From Lachnospiraceae bacterium UBA7054 (lineage in GTDB: Bacteria; Bacillota; Clostridia; Lachnospirales; Lachnospiraceae), in NCBI GenBank assembly GCA_002492725.1, contig DLAF01000052.1, positions 534 to 42,774 of the forward strand: a stretch of 42,241 nt of DNA, in the 5' to 3' direction. The position numbers and the translations under genes were made by a program. Below are positions 22,773-31,081 of this stretch, piece after piece. Each line of letters begins with the position of its first letter. The stretch's first letter is position 1. The notes beneath the pieces were generated by a model. The model searched no databases. It was not told the DNA's origin and saw only the letters and a list, made by a program, of their open reading frames with translations.

Positions 22773-22815
22773 CACCATCTTTTTCAAAATAGAAAGCCCT
22801 TTTTTACTTTCTTTT

Positions 22816-22840
22816 CAACACTTTCTGTTTTATATTCGTC
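22816..22840 (+). promoter_or_regulatory. candidate ECF-type promoter before the second sigma factor
   Basis: CAAC (22816-22819) and CGTC (22837-22840) are separated by 17 bases, with an AT-rich spacer. This spacing and pair of motifs is typical of autoregulated ECF sigma promoters (AAC near -35, CGTC near -10). It lies 48 bases upstream of the sigma factor ATG. The match is short, so a chance occurrence cannot be excluded. Confidence 0.4.
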
Positions 22841-22887
22841 TTATAGGTGAAGGGCAGAACAAATGGGATGTGGATTGTGAGGATAGC

Positions 22888-23355
22888 ATGGGAATCAAGA
22901 TGATAGAATCCGTATATCAGAAATATCATCAGGAACTTGTCAGGTGGTGTCTGGGCATGACGGGGAATCCGTCTACGGCCGAGGAGCTTGTCCAGGAAGC
23001 ATTTTTGCGCGCAATGCTGCATGGACAATCATTCTATGCACTGAAGGAACCCCAGCAAAGAGCCTGGCTGTACCGCACCATAAAAAACAGCTATGTTGAC
23101 AGGATGCGCCGCACACGCTATGAAACGGTTGTAGAAAAGTTCCCGCAGATGCCAAAGGAGCAGGAAGAAATGACGGCGGTGGAGTGGAAAAGTCTGCTCG
23201 GCTCACTGCCCGACAGAGAAGGTCTGCTTTTTGCGCTGCGCTATCTGAAAGGCTACAATTCCAGGCAGATTGGGGAACTGCTTAAGATGCCGTCCGGAAC
23301 GGTGCGTTCGAAACTTTCTTTTGCCAGAAAGCATTTGAGGGATGCCCTGCAATAA
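22888..23355 (+). CDS. ECF-type RNA polymerase sigma factor
   Basis: This 155-residue protein has region 2 at about 8-60 (YQKYHQELVRWCLGMTGNPSTAEELVQEAFLR and the WLYRTIKNSYVDRMRR promoter-melting segment) and region 4 at 95-150 (SLPDREGLLFALRYLKG, then HTH SRQIGELLKMPSGTVRSKLSFA). It is a typical SigM/SigW-like ECF factor. The start at 22888 has GAGGA close upstream; Met5 (22900) is an alternative. No membrane anti-sigma gene follows; instead the next gene encodes a cytoplasmic-looking VNG-repeat protein. An AAC-N17-CGTC motif just upstream suggests autoregulation. Confidence 0.87.
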   Translation: MGIKMIESVYQKYHQELVRWCLGMTGNPSTAEELVQEAFLRAMLHGQSFYALKEPQQRAWLYRTIKNSYVDRMRRTRYETVVEKFPQMPKEQEEMTAVEWKSLLGSLPDREGLLFALRYLKGYNSRQIGELLKMPSGTVRSKLSFARKHLRDALQ

Positions 23356-23419
23356 AACAGCTAAGGCGTTCCACAGTGTATTTCAAATTATGTAAACCTA
23401 TGAGCAAGGAGGAAAAATC

Positions 23420-24442
23420 ATGAGTGAAAAGAAATTGGCAATCAACTGCTGTGTCTGCGATACCAGAAACATAAAGGAGGAAAATTACAGCCACTACGAA
23501 AGCATCTGGCTCAACACAGACATTTTGATCGTAAATGAACAGAGCAAAGCGGTCTTAAACAGACTGCCGCTCTCCATGAATTTTGACAGGATGATAGAGA
23601 ATGACAGCAATGCAGACATTCGCGTCAAGAGCGTAAACGGCTCGTATGAAATCACCGGAAACAGTGCCGTAGACGCCCATACCCTGTTAACGGTAAACGG
23701 CTCTCTCCTGATTCACCCCGGCACGGAAGAGCTCCTGCAAAGATATGAGGGGATCATCGTAAACGGAAATGTCAGATTCCCCAAAAATCTGGAAGGCTGT
23801 CTGGGAAGATTGAATGTCAACGGTTCTGCCAAAGCCTATCCGGACGATTGTGTAATCCTGCCGCCGACATTTACCATAGATAAGTATTTCCCGCTCCGGG
23901 CAAAAGAAGGTAGCCGCTATTACGCAAGTGATCTTGTCATGATCCGGGATGCTGCCGTTGACGCTGCCTGCCTTGCCCAAAAAGGCGTATCCTTTGTGAC
24001 CGGGAAGCTGCTGCTCCCGGAGTGCAAACTAAAGGACTGCATCCCGATGTTTGACGAAAGCGTGGAATTTATCGTCGTACCGGACGGCATGAAACTGATC
24101 TGCGGCGACATCCTCTTTCACGAAGAATTTGTCCGCAGGGAAGGCGGCAGCCTGTTTATCTTTGGCGATATGGAAGTTGACAGCCACGCAGATATGAGCG
24201 TAATATGTAACCAGATAGAAAACCTGATCGTCAAAGGCTCTGTCAGATTACCTGCAAAGCAGGAGGAGGCCTTCCGCAGTCTGCACGCCGCATTTGACCA
24301 CATCGAAGTGATCCGTGACACGCCGGATGGCGAAGAACAGGACGACGATGCGGACGGCGCAGACGACATACCGGACCTGATCGGCAAGCTGTTAGAGGAT
24401 GATAATACGCAAAAGATCAATGCGGAAAGTTATATCATGTAA
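23420..24442 (+). CDS. VNG-repeat protein, predicted beta-solenoid, beside an ECF sigma factor
   Basis: I do not recognise a named family. The 340-residue product starts after AAGGAGG and carries an N-terminal Cys-x-Cys pair (INCCVCDTRN). Regularly spaced short repeats built on V-N-G or V-K-G follow: SVNGSYEI (71), TVNGSLLIHP (91), IVNGNVRFP (113), NVNGSAKAYP (132), and later FIFGDMEVDS (237) and IVKGSVRLP (260). The 20-22 residue period with alternating hydrophobic residues predicts a parallel beta-helix, as in bactofilin-like proteins. No signal peptide or transmembrane helix is visible, and the C-terminal 40 residues are very acidic. It follows an ECF sigma factor by 64 bases and may be its regulator or main target. 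Confidence 0.8.
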   Translation: MSEKKLAINCCVCDTRNIKEENYSHYESIWLNTDILIVNEQSKAVLNRLPLSMNFDRMIENDSNADIRVKSVNGSYEITGNSAVDAHTLLTVNGSLLIHPGTEELLQRYEGIIVNGNVRFPKNLEGCLGRLNVNGSAKAYPDDCVILPPTFTIDKYFPLRAKEGSRYYASDLVMIRDAAVDAACLAQKGVSFVTGKLLLPECKLKDCIPMFDESVEFIVVPDGMKLICGDILFHEEFVRREGGSLFIFGDMEVDSHADMSVICNQIENLIVKGSVRLPAKQEEAFRSLHAAFDHIEVIRDTPDGEEQDDDADGADDIPDLIGKLLEDDNTQKINAESYIM

Positions 24443-24470
24443 GATAAAATGAAAGAAAAGAGGTACTTCC

Positions 24471-25625
24471 ATGACAACCAACGAAAAAGCTCTTATGCTG
24501 CATGAAAAATGGCGCGGAAAGCTGGAGACCGTCTCCAAGACCCCCGTCAAGACCCGTGAGGATCTCGCCCTGGCCTACACCCCGGGCGTCGCTGAGCCCT
24601 GCAAAGTGATCGCCAAGGACAAGGAAGCCGCTTACACCTACACCTGGAAATCCAACACGGTAGCCGTGGTATCGGACGGCAGTGCGGTGCTGGGACTGGG
24701 CAACATCGGCCCCCACGCGGCAATGCCCGTGATGGAAGGCAAAGCCGTCCTGTTCAAAGAATTTGGCGGGGTCAACGCCGTCCCGATCTGTCTTGATACG
24801 CAGGACACCGAAGAGATCATCAAGGCCGTAACTTATCTGGCTCCCGGTTTTGGCGGCATCAATCTGGAAGATATCAGTGCACCCCGCTGTTTTGAGATTG
24901 AAGAACGGCTGAAGGCGACTCTGGATATCCCCGTCTTCCACGACGACCAGCACGGCACCGCCATCGTGGTGCTCGCAGGCATCATCAACGCCCTGAAGGT
25001 CGTGAAAAAGAAGAAAGAGGAATGCCGAGTGGTTATGAACGGTGCCGGCAGTGCGGGCGTAGCGATTGCGAAACTCCTGTTGACTTACGGCTTTCGCGAT
25101 GTAATCTTATGCAACCGTTCCGGCATCATCGGAAAGGACACGCCCGGTATCAACTGGATGCAAAAGAAGATGGCGGAAGTGACCAATCTGCAAAATAAGA
25201 CCGGCACCCTGGCCGACGCTCTCAAAGGTGCGGATATCTTCGTTGGGGTCTCCGCCGCAAATACCGTAACACCTGATATGGTATCCTCGATGAACCGCGA
25301 TTCCATCCTCTTCGCCCTGGCAAACCCTGTTCCTGAGATTATGCCTGACGCAGCAAAAGCCGCGGGAGCGCGAATCGTGGGCACGGGACGCTCCGACTTC
25401 CCCAACCAGGTCAATAACGTAGTGGCCTTCCCCGGCATCTTTAAGGGTGCCCTCGAAGGACGGGCCGCACAGATCACCGAAGAGATGAAACTGGCTGCGG
25501 CGCAGGCCATCGCAGGACTTGTCCCCGAGGAGGCGCTTTCCGAGGACAACATCATGCCGGAGCCCTTCAATCCGAAGGTAGCGGAAGTGGTCGCGGAGGC
25601 TGTGAAATCCCATATTAATCCATAG
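24471..25625 (+). CDS. NAD(P)-dependent malic enzyme
   Basis: Malic enzyme decarboxylates malate to pyruvate with reduction of NAD(P), a cytosolic step. The 384-residue length is that of the short bacterial form. The N-terminal domain contains LALAYTPGVAEPC and the substrate-binding VVSDGSAVLGLGNIG, the metal site reads VPVFHDDQHGTA-like (PVFHDDQHGTAIV), and the Rossmann fold is marked by VVMNGAGSAGVAI. The C-terminal region includes FALANPVPEIMPD and GRSDFPNQVNNV. An AGAGGT ribosome binding site precedes the ATG. It begins 28 bases after the VNG-repeat gene, so co-transcription is possible, though the functions seem unrelated. A large nested palindrome follows its stop codon. Confidence 0.96.
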   Translation: MTTNEKALMLHEKWRGKLETVSKTPVKTREDLALAYTPGVAEPCKVIAKDKEAAYTYTWKSNTVAVVSDGSAVLGLGNIGPHAAMPVMEGKAVLFKEFGGVNAVPICLDTQDTEEIIKAVTYLAPGFGGINLEDISAPRCFEIEERLKATLDIPVFHDDQHGTAIVVLAGIINALKVVKKKKEECRVVMNGAGSAGVAIAKLLLTYGFRDVILCNRSGIIGKDTPGINWMQKKMAEVTNLQNKTGTLADALKGADIFVGVSAANTVTPDMVSSMNRDSILFALANPVPEIMPDAAKAAGARIVGTGRSDFPNQVNNVVAFPGIFKGALEGRAAQITEEMKLAAAQAIAGLVPEEALSEDNIMPEPFNPKVAEVVAEAVKSHINP

Positions 25626-25629
25626 TATC

Positions 25630-25757
25630 TGCACAAATAATATAACCATAAGCAGACCCTTGTAAAGCGTCAGTGCTTAATGAGGTTTCTCACGAATTTA
25701 GCACTGACGCTTGGAATGGAGCGAAAGCGAGTCTGCGTTGGTTATATTATTTGTGCA
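25630..25757. repeat. 128-bp nested palindrome with 18-bp perfect ends
   Basis: TGCACAAATAATATAACC (25630-25647) is exactly complementary to the sequence at 25740-25757. Inside, GCAGAC (25652-25657) pairs with GTCTGC (25731-25736), and a perfect 13-bp pair AAGCGTCAGTGCT (25665-25677) / AGCACTGACGCTT (25700-25712) encloses a loop with a further TGAG/CTCA hairpin. The whole unit lies between the malic enzyme stop codon and the DUF4364 gene. It resembles a MITE or large REP-type element. It also could terminate or attenuate transcription. No target-site duplication was obvious. Confidence 0.75.
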
Positions 25758-25781
25758 ACATTATGAATAAAAGGAGTTACC

Positions 25782-26297
25782 ATGACGCAGGATCCCCTCA
25801 CCTTGTATAAACTAATCACCCTGTATATGCTTGACCGGGTCACCTTCCCACTGACAAAGGCGCAGATCGGCGACTTTCTCTTAGGGCATGACTACACAAA
25901 TTTTATGACGCTGCAGCAGGTGATCGCGGAGCTGATCGACGCGGAGCTGATTCACGCCGCCTCCCGGCACAACCGCACCTATCTGGAAATCACCGAAGAG
26001 GGCAGCAGCACGCTCTCCTACTTTGAAAACCGCATAGGCGACTCCATCAAAGCAGATATTTCCGCCTTTTTCCGGGAACACGAAATGGAGATGCGAAACG
26101 AGTCCGCGATTGTCGCCGACTACTATAAGGCGACCTCGGGCGAATACGAAGCCAGACTTTTAATCAAAGAAAAGGACGTGACAGTGGTGAACCTCACCCT
26201 GTCCGTCCCCGATGAAGATACCGCCGCCGCTCTCTGTGCCAACTGGCAGAAGAAATGCGAAAGCATTTATCAGTATCTGGTCTCTCAACTTTTCTGA
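25782..26297 (+). CDS. DUF4364 family protein (winged-helix-like)
   Basis: The 171-residue protein has the layout of DUF4364: an N-terminal segment with LYKLITLYMLDRVTFPLTKAQIGDFLL, then TLQQVIAELIDAELIHAASRHNRTYLEITEEG, as in a winged-helix DNA-binding domain. A C-terminal alpha/beta domain of about 80 residues follows. Members are widespread in Clostridia with no established function; DNA binding is an inference. AAGGAG stands seven bases before the ATG. The gene is isolated from malic enzyme by a large palindrome and ends convergently with the DUF5722 gene, 56 bases apart, without a clear terminator. Confidence 0.85.
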   Translation: MTQDPLTLYKLITLYMLDRVTFPLTKAQIGDFLLGHDYTNFMTLQQVIAELIDAELIHAASRHNRTYLEITEEGSSTLSYFENRIGDSIKADISAFFREHEMEMRNESAIVADYYKATSGEYEARLLIKEKDVTVVNLTLSVPDEDTAAALCANWQKKCESIYQYLVSQLF

Positions 26298-26353
26298 CCG
26301 TTACGCGGTTTCAACCTTTCCTCGTCCCGGTCTTTCTTTCATTTTGCGGCGCA

Positions 26354-28258
26354 TCAATGCTTCTGAATCACCTGATCCCAGCTTGAAATACCGATCACCC
26401 GCAGGGCAAAGTCCGTGTACTTTGCCGATTCCGAGGTATCCACATACTTGAAAGCCTCGTAGATAGACTTGCGGCCGCCGCCCAGCGTGCAGATGCCCAG
26501 CGCCAGCCCCTGCGACACTTCCTCAGGTGCGTCCGTCTCTCTGGAAAAGAGCATGCTGTCCACGTACCGGTTGGCCTCGATGACCTTGTAGGCATAGACA
26601 AAGGAAGCAGCTTGAAGGTCCTGTCCCTGTGAAGAAGTGTAACCCATCTCGCTCAGAATCAGATGGCGCACTTCGCCGTCGTCCGTACGCATTTCCGGCT
26701 TTTGCAGATAATCGGTCAACACATGCAGGTTTTTGATGGTAATAACGGGCGTATTCTCCGTCTCCAACACATAGGAAGCCGCCCGTCCGCCGCTGCTCCA
26801 GGCCTTCGCGCTGGTCAGCGGATAATTGTAAGGATGCTGCGCCAGCCCCCAGTCGATGTTCCCCTCCGCTTTCAGATTGCGGTTAAACTCGTCCAAAATG
26901 TCCTTGGAGGCATAGCCATTCTTGGAATACAGGCTCTTTCCCCACTGCTGATCCAGTGAAATATAGACTCTGGCATTGCCGTTTACGCTCAAGAAGGCAT
27001 TGTAAAAAACGCGAAATGCCCTGGCATACTCGTCCACATAGCTTGCCGTGTCCATGTGCTCGATGTGGTTCCACTCGCTTCTGGCATTGATCTCATTGCC
27101 GATTACCCAGTTCATGACCTTTCCGTGTCCCGTACCGGAATAGCGGTTTGCCAAAAAAGAGGCAATGGCCGCTATGGTCTGCGTGCCGCTCTCATCCGTG
27201 GCATTGAAAGCATAATAAGGCGCATGACCGCCCGAGCGGGCCTTGGGATGAATCAGCTCCGGGTGAGAAGAGATATCGTTTAAGACAATCGCCGTGGTAA
27301 TGATTCCCCTGTTTGTAAGAGAGGTAAAAATATAGTCGTACTCCGCGATGATCTGTCCGTTAAAAGCGTAATTTTTTCCGTTGTAAGTATAGTAGACCGT
27401 GGGATAATAGTCATTGCTCGTAGGTCCGAGGATCCTGCTCAAAGGTATGTTATAAGCCGCATGCCTTACCCCCAGATCGTCCAGCTCCGTGGTCCTTAGC
27501 TTCTCCGGATCCACGAGCAGCCCCTTTTTGGATTTCGTATCCCCAAAGGCTGGGGTATATTTGGCAATGGCCTCCGGGTTCGTAATATAATGTGGTCTGG
27601 TGATGGGCAGATAGGTTCCGTTCTTTTTGATCGCCACCACAAATTTAGAAAAAAGTCTGGAACCGGTGGTGTTATAGTTCAAATTGACCGAAAAGGTCAA
27701 ATCCACGTCCTTCTGGTCTTCGATAATATATTCGCTGGTTGCAAGATCGGTCTGATAGGTCTTTTCCTCAAAAAGATAATAATAGCCGTCGTCGCTGACC
27801 GCAAGATCCTGCGCCTTCATGGAAATATCGATCTTCCCGGTCTCCGTGTTGATCAGACAGCTTTCTATGACAGCAAAATCCGCCGCGTTTTCCGCAGTAA
27901 CCTCGACCTCTCTCGGCCTGTTTCGAATGCCCTCTAACATGTAGCGCGCCGCATCCACCAGCGCCTGTGTGGTATCTTTGCCCGCGTTTTTCCTGACGCT
28001 TTCCTTCCTGTGCTGCGTCTTGCTGTATTCGGCCAACTCCACGGCTTCCATATGTACCATGGCTTCCACTGCCTCCGACTCCGCTCTTTGCAGTTCCATG
28101 CGCATGGTAATCCGATAGCCTGCAAAGCCTCCTGCCGCAGACAGCAAAACTGCGCAGATTACCAGAAGGATCCATTTTGTCCCTCTCCTCTTTCTGCGCT
28201 TTTTCACAGTTTCTTTTACAATCGTCTTTTCGTCGTCCGCCGTATCGGTTGTTCCCAT
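26354..28258 (-). CDS. DUF5722 protein, glycoside hydrolase-like, membrane-anchored
   Basis: The 634-residue product begins with a basic tail (KKRRKRRGTKWI) and a transmembrane helix at 30-48, so the bulk is predicted outside the cell. A helix-rich linker (50-130) is followed by a beta-rich domain and a TIM-barrel-like domain from about 300. In that barrel, WVIGNEIN (Glu389) and LILSEMGY (Glu537) occupy the positions of the acid/base and nucleophile of clan GH-A retaining glycosidases; GLAQHPYNYP and ISLDQQWG fit barrel strands. This is the DUF5722 family as I recall it. The substrate is unknown; a cell-wall or host glycan is plausible given the adjacent polysaccharide deacetylase gene. The start follows AGGA at a six-base spacing. 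Confidence 0.83.
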   Translation of the reverse strand: MGTTDTADDEKTIVKETVKKRRKRRGTKWILLVICAVLLSAAGGFAGYRITMRMELQRAESEAVEAMVHMEAVELAEYSKTQHRKESVRKNAGKDTTQALVDAARYMLEGIRNRPREVEVTAENAADFAVIESCLINTETGKIDISMKAQDLAVSDDGYYYLFEEKTYQTDLATSEYIIEDQKDVDLTFSVNLNYNTTGSRLFSKFVVAIKKNGTYLPITRPHYITNPEAIAKYTPAFGDTKSKKGLLVDPEKLRTTELDDLGVRHAAYNIPLSRILGPTSNDYYPTVYYTYNGKNYAFNGQIIAEYDYIFTSLTNRGIITTAIVLNDISSHPELIHPKARSGGHAPYYAFNATDESGTQTIAAIASFLANRYSGTGHGKVMNWVIGNEINARSEWNHIEHMDTASYVDEYARAFRVFYNAFLSVNGNARVYISLDQQWGKSLYSKNGYASKDILDEFNRNLKAEGNIDWGLAQHPYNYPLTSAKAWSSGGRAASYVLETENTPVITIKNLHVLTDYLQKPEMRTDDGEVRHLILSEMGYTSSQGQDLQAASFVYAYKVIEANRYVDSMLFSRETDAPEEVSQGLALGICTLGGGRKSIYEAFKYVDTSESAKYTDFALRVIGISSWDQVIQKH

Positions 28259-28344
28259 GGGGTTTCCTTTTCTCTAACTGATCTGTCTGACGCGTATGCG
28301 ACAGCTTAGACCATTGTACTATATTGCCCGCAAAAAGTCCATGT

Positions 28345-29049
28345 TTAGTTCAGCATAAGCTCATCCACCGTCACAAACTCGTAACCCTCCTTTTGCAGTT
28401 TATCCACGATTTCAAGGGCTGCCGTCACACTGGAGGAGTACGCGTCGTGCATTAAAATGACAGAATTTTCCTTTGCCTCATCCGTGACTTTCTTTACGAT
28501 CCCCGACACGTTACTGCTGCTCCAGTCCATCGGATCAATGGTCCACAGAACGGGAAACATCGTAAGTTCCGCCTCAAGGCTCTTATCCCAGCTCCCGTAA
28601 GGCGGCCGCACAAACGCTACCTCCTCCCCCGTGATCTTTGTAAGCAGTTCATTTGTCTTTACAAGCTCCTCCTTAAACACTTTCCTGTTCTTTTGATTCA
28701 GTTGGATGTGGCTGTAGGTATGATTACCAATCAGATGCCCCTCTTCCTGTATCCGCAAAACCAGTTCCGGATAGGCCTCGGCCTGCTTTCCCATCAAAAA
28801 GAAACTGGCCTTTGCGCCCCGCTCCTTTAAACCGTCCAGAAGCTGCGGCGTCCAGACCGGATCAGGTCCGTCGTCAAATGTGATTGCTATCTTTGGATTT
28901 TCCGCCGCAGTCTCCTGCTTTGCCATACACGCTATCTTTTCCTTGACCCCGGTCGCATCCTCCCACTGCATCATGATGCCAAATCCACCCAGAAACACCG
29001 CACACAAAAGAAACGCTGTGCCCGTGAGCCTTCTGCTTAACTCGCTCAT
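28345..29049 (-). CDS. polysaccharide deacetylase family protein (NodB domain)
   Basis: The 234-residue protein has a signal-anchor helix at residues 9-28 and a NodB carbohydrate esterase 4 domain. Motif 1 is AITFDDGPD (Asp59 catalytic base, Asp60 metal ligand), motif 2 is HTYSH (His110 and His114, metal ligands), motif 3 is RPPYGSWD (148-155), motif 4 lies near IDPMDW and motif 5 is VILMHD (His201). The enzyme would remove N-acetyl groups from a cell-wall or exopolysaccharide on the outer face of the membrane, as in the peptidoglycan deacetylases of Firmicutes. Ribosome binding is weak (CGGGTG upstream). It lies between a histidine kinase gene and the DUF5722 gene on one strand. Confidence 0.93.
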   Translation of the reverse strand: MSELSRRLTGTAFLLCAVFLGGFGIMMQWEDATGVKEKIACMAKQETAAENPKIAITFDDGPDPVWTPQLLDGLKERGAKASFFLMGKQAEAYPELVLRIQEEGHLIGNHTYSHIQLNQKNRKVFKEELVKTNELLTKITGEEVAFVRPPYGSWDKSLEAELTMFPVLWTIDPMDWSSSNVSGIVKKVTDEAKENSVILMHDAYSSSVTAALEIVDKLQKEGYEFVTVDELMLN

Positions 29050-29162
29050 CCCAGAACAACACCCGCCGTTTTCTTCTTACTCTCATGTATATGCCGGGTC
29101 ACGCCGGCAGATTCTGCATCATGCATGACTCCTCAATAAACACGTAAAATCCCGTATCGCTC

Positions 29163-30311
29163 TTAACCTTCATAAAGGCGAATCTGAAAAGCTTTTGTAT
29201 AGCCCTCCCCAAAATTCTGATTTAAAACCAGCTTTCCCCCGTGCATCTCTACGATCTTTTTAGCGATTCCAAGACCGAGGCCGCTGCCGCCCTCGGAAGT
29301 GCGGGCCCTGTCCTCCCTGGTAAACGGATCGAAGATACGCTCCGCAAAGGCGGGAGAAATGGGCTCCCCATCGTCCGCCACAGTGATTTCATAGTCATTA
29401 AGACGCACCAGTACCCGTCCCCCCTTCCTCCCGTAACGAAGGGCATTCGTGAGCAGATTCGTAATCGCACGCCCAAGCTGCAGCGCATCCATTTCATACG
29501 CCGCATCCTCTTCCGATATTTCAGTAACAACCGTTATGTTTTTGTCCTCAAAATCGGTATAGAGAAAAGCCGTCATTTTCCGCACAAGCTCCGCCAGATC
29601 TCCCCGCTCCTTATGCAGAGTAAACCCTTCGCTGTCCAGCTTCACATACTCGAACAAAAGCGTGAGTAATTCGTTCATCCGCAGGGATTTCTGATAGATC
29701 ACATCCAGATAGGACTGCCTTTTCTCCTCTGCCACCAGCCCCTCCGACAAAGCCCTGCTGTAGCCGCAGATGGTGGTGATTGGTGTCTTGATATCATGGG
29801 CAATGTCCGATAAAAGAAGGTTGCGCCGCCTCTCAAACGCCTGCTGCTGCTCCTTTTCCTCCTCCAGAAGCTCCTTCATCTTTCCCGCCACCATGCGGCA
29901 GTAAAAGAAGCCCCCCACCACATAGGGGGCCATGCGCAGTTCCAGTAAAAAGAGCACGACACAGAACATCCCAAAGCGCAGAAAGCGCTCTGAGATACCT
30001 CCGGCATAAGACGCGCTTAAACTGATCTGAATCCCCCACGCGCCGCTGTCCATCCTCTGCCTGGCCCACTCTGCGAGTTCCCCCGGCAGAAAATCCGTTA
30101 AAAAATAGCATAACAGGTGTAATAAATCTGCGATCACGCTGCCATCGCTCACAAAGCGGATGTCCAGATAGGAAAGAAGACGATACAGAAGGGGAAAGCC
30201 AGCAACACTGAAAAAGAGATTGAGCAGTTCCCCGCACAGATACATGACCACCATCAGGATCAGGAAACGCCTGATCAGATACCATCTTAGATCCTGTTTA
30301 TTGATACGCAT
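29163..30311 (-). CDS. membrane sensor histidine kinase
   Basis: The 382-residue kinase has two transmembrane regions (about 14-35 and 112-135) around an extracytoplasmic segment. A dimerisation domain follows with the H-box LLSDIAHDIKTPITTICGYSR (phospho-acceptor His172), then an ATPase domain with N-box NLLTNALRYG, G1 VADDGEPIS, and G2 GGSGLGLGIAKKIVE. There is no HAMP domain of standard form between the second helix and the H-box. It is paired with the response regulator ending 18 bases upstream, and GAGG stands six bases before its ATG. The architecture is of the VanS/PhoR type. The stimulus is unknown, probably envelope-related given the downstream deacetylase and glycosidase-like genes. 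Confidence 0.94.
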   Translation of the reverse strand: MRINKQDLRWYLIRRFLILMVVMYLCGELLNLFFSVAGFPLLYRLLSYLDIRFVSDGSVIADLLHLLCYFLTDFLPGELAEWARQRMDSGAWGIQISLSASYAGGISERFLRFGMFCVVLFLLELRMAPYVVGGFFYCRMVAGKMKELLEEEKEQQQAFERRRNLLLSDIAHDIKTPITTICGYSRALSEGLVAEEKRQSYLDVIYQKSLRMNELLTLLFEYVKLDSEGFTLHKERGDLAELVRKMTAFLYTDFEDKNITVVTEISEEDAAYEMDALQLGRAITNLLTNALRYGRKGGRVLVRLNDYEITVADDGEPISPAFAERIFDPFTREDRARTSEGGSGLGLGIAKKIVEMHGGKLVLNQNFGEGYTKAFQIRLYEG

Positions 30312-30329
30312 TATTTACCTCATTTCTTT

Positions 30330-31022
30330 TCAATCTTCCATACGGTAACCCAATCCTCTGATGGTAGTGATATATTCCCTGCCGTCGTGTGCCAGTTTTG
30401 CGCGCAGCTTGGAGATGCACACCATCACATTGTTGTCGGAAACCATATAGTCCTCCTCCCAGCCTGCCTCAAAAATCTGCTGCTTCGTAAACACCTTACC
30501 CGGATTTTCCATGAAGAGCCTGAGGATGCGAAATTCCACGGAAGTCAGCTCCACCCGTTCTCCCTTGCGGTACAAAAGACAGGAGTCCGGCTCCAGCCGC
30601 AGCTCTCCCAGCGTCAGCGCACCGCCCTCCGTGTCCTGTTTTTCCCCCGCCCCCAGCGCATAAAACCTGCGTAGATTCGATTTCACACGGGCAACGGCCT
30701 CTAACGGGACAAAAGGTTTCGTGATATAGTCATCCGCTCCCAGATCAAGCCCCAGGATCTTATCCGAGTCACTGGTCTTTGCCGAGAGCATGAGCACCGG
30801 GAGGTTATTGCCCTCCCGGACATTTCGTAACACCCGATATCCATCCAATCCCGGCATCATGATATCCAGGATCGCCAGATCGATCTTTTCCTGTTTCAGC
30901 AGCTTGTCGGCTTCCAGCCCGTCCGCTGCCTCTATGATCTCGTATCCTTCTTTTTCCAGATACAGGCGGAGCACATCCCGAATCTCCGCCTCGTCATCTG
31001 CGATCAAAATTCTGTATGCCAT
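30330..31022 (-). CDS. OmpR-family response regulator
   Basis: The 230-residue product starts at 31022, after AAAGGG at a nine-base spacing; an ATG seven codons earlier is less well placed. The receiver domain has the acidic pair in ILIADDEAE, phosphoacceptor Asp53 (ILDIMMPGLDG), the Ser/Thr switch in LMLSAKTSD and Lys in YITKPF. The C-terminal winged helix (about 135-228) contains VELTSVEFRILRLFMENPG and VFTKQQIFEAGW, as in VanR-like regulators. It pairs with the kinase encoded 18 bases downstream and probably binds the 11-bp-phased TTAAGG repeats upstream of the DUF975 gene, which would make the operon self-regulated. Confidence 0.95.
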   Translation of the reverse strand: MAYRILIADDEAEIRDVLRLYLEKEGYEIIEAADGLEADKLLKQEKIDLAILDIMMPGLDGYRVLRNVREGNNLPVLMLSAKTSDSDKILGLDLGADDYITKPFVPLEAVARVKSNLRRFYALGAGEKQDTEGGALTLGELRLEPDSCLLYRKGERVELTSVEFRILRLFMENPGKVFTKQQIFEAGWEEDYMVSDNNVMVCISKLRAKLAHDGREYITTIRGLGYRMED

Positions 31023-31081
31023 ATGAATTTCCCTTTCCCTCATCCGGCGTATCTGCTTGCAGAAACGTCAATCTGTATCCA

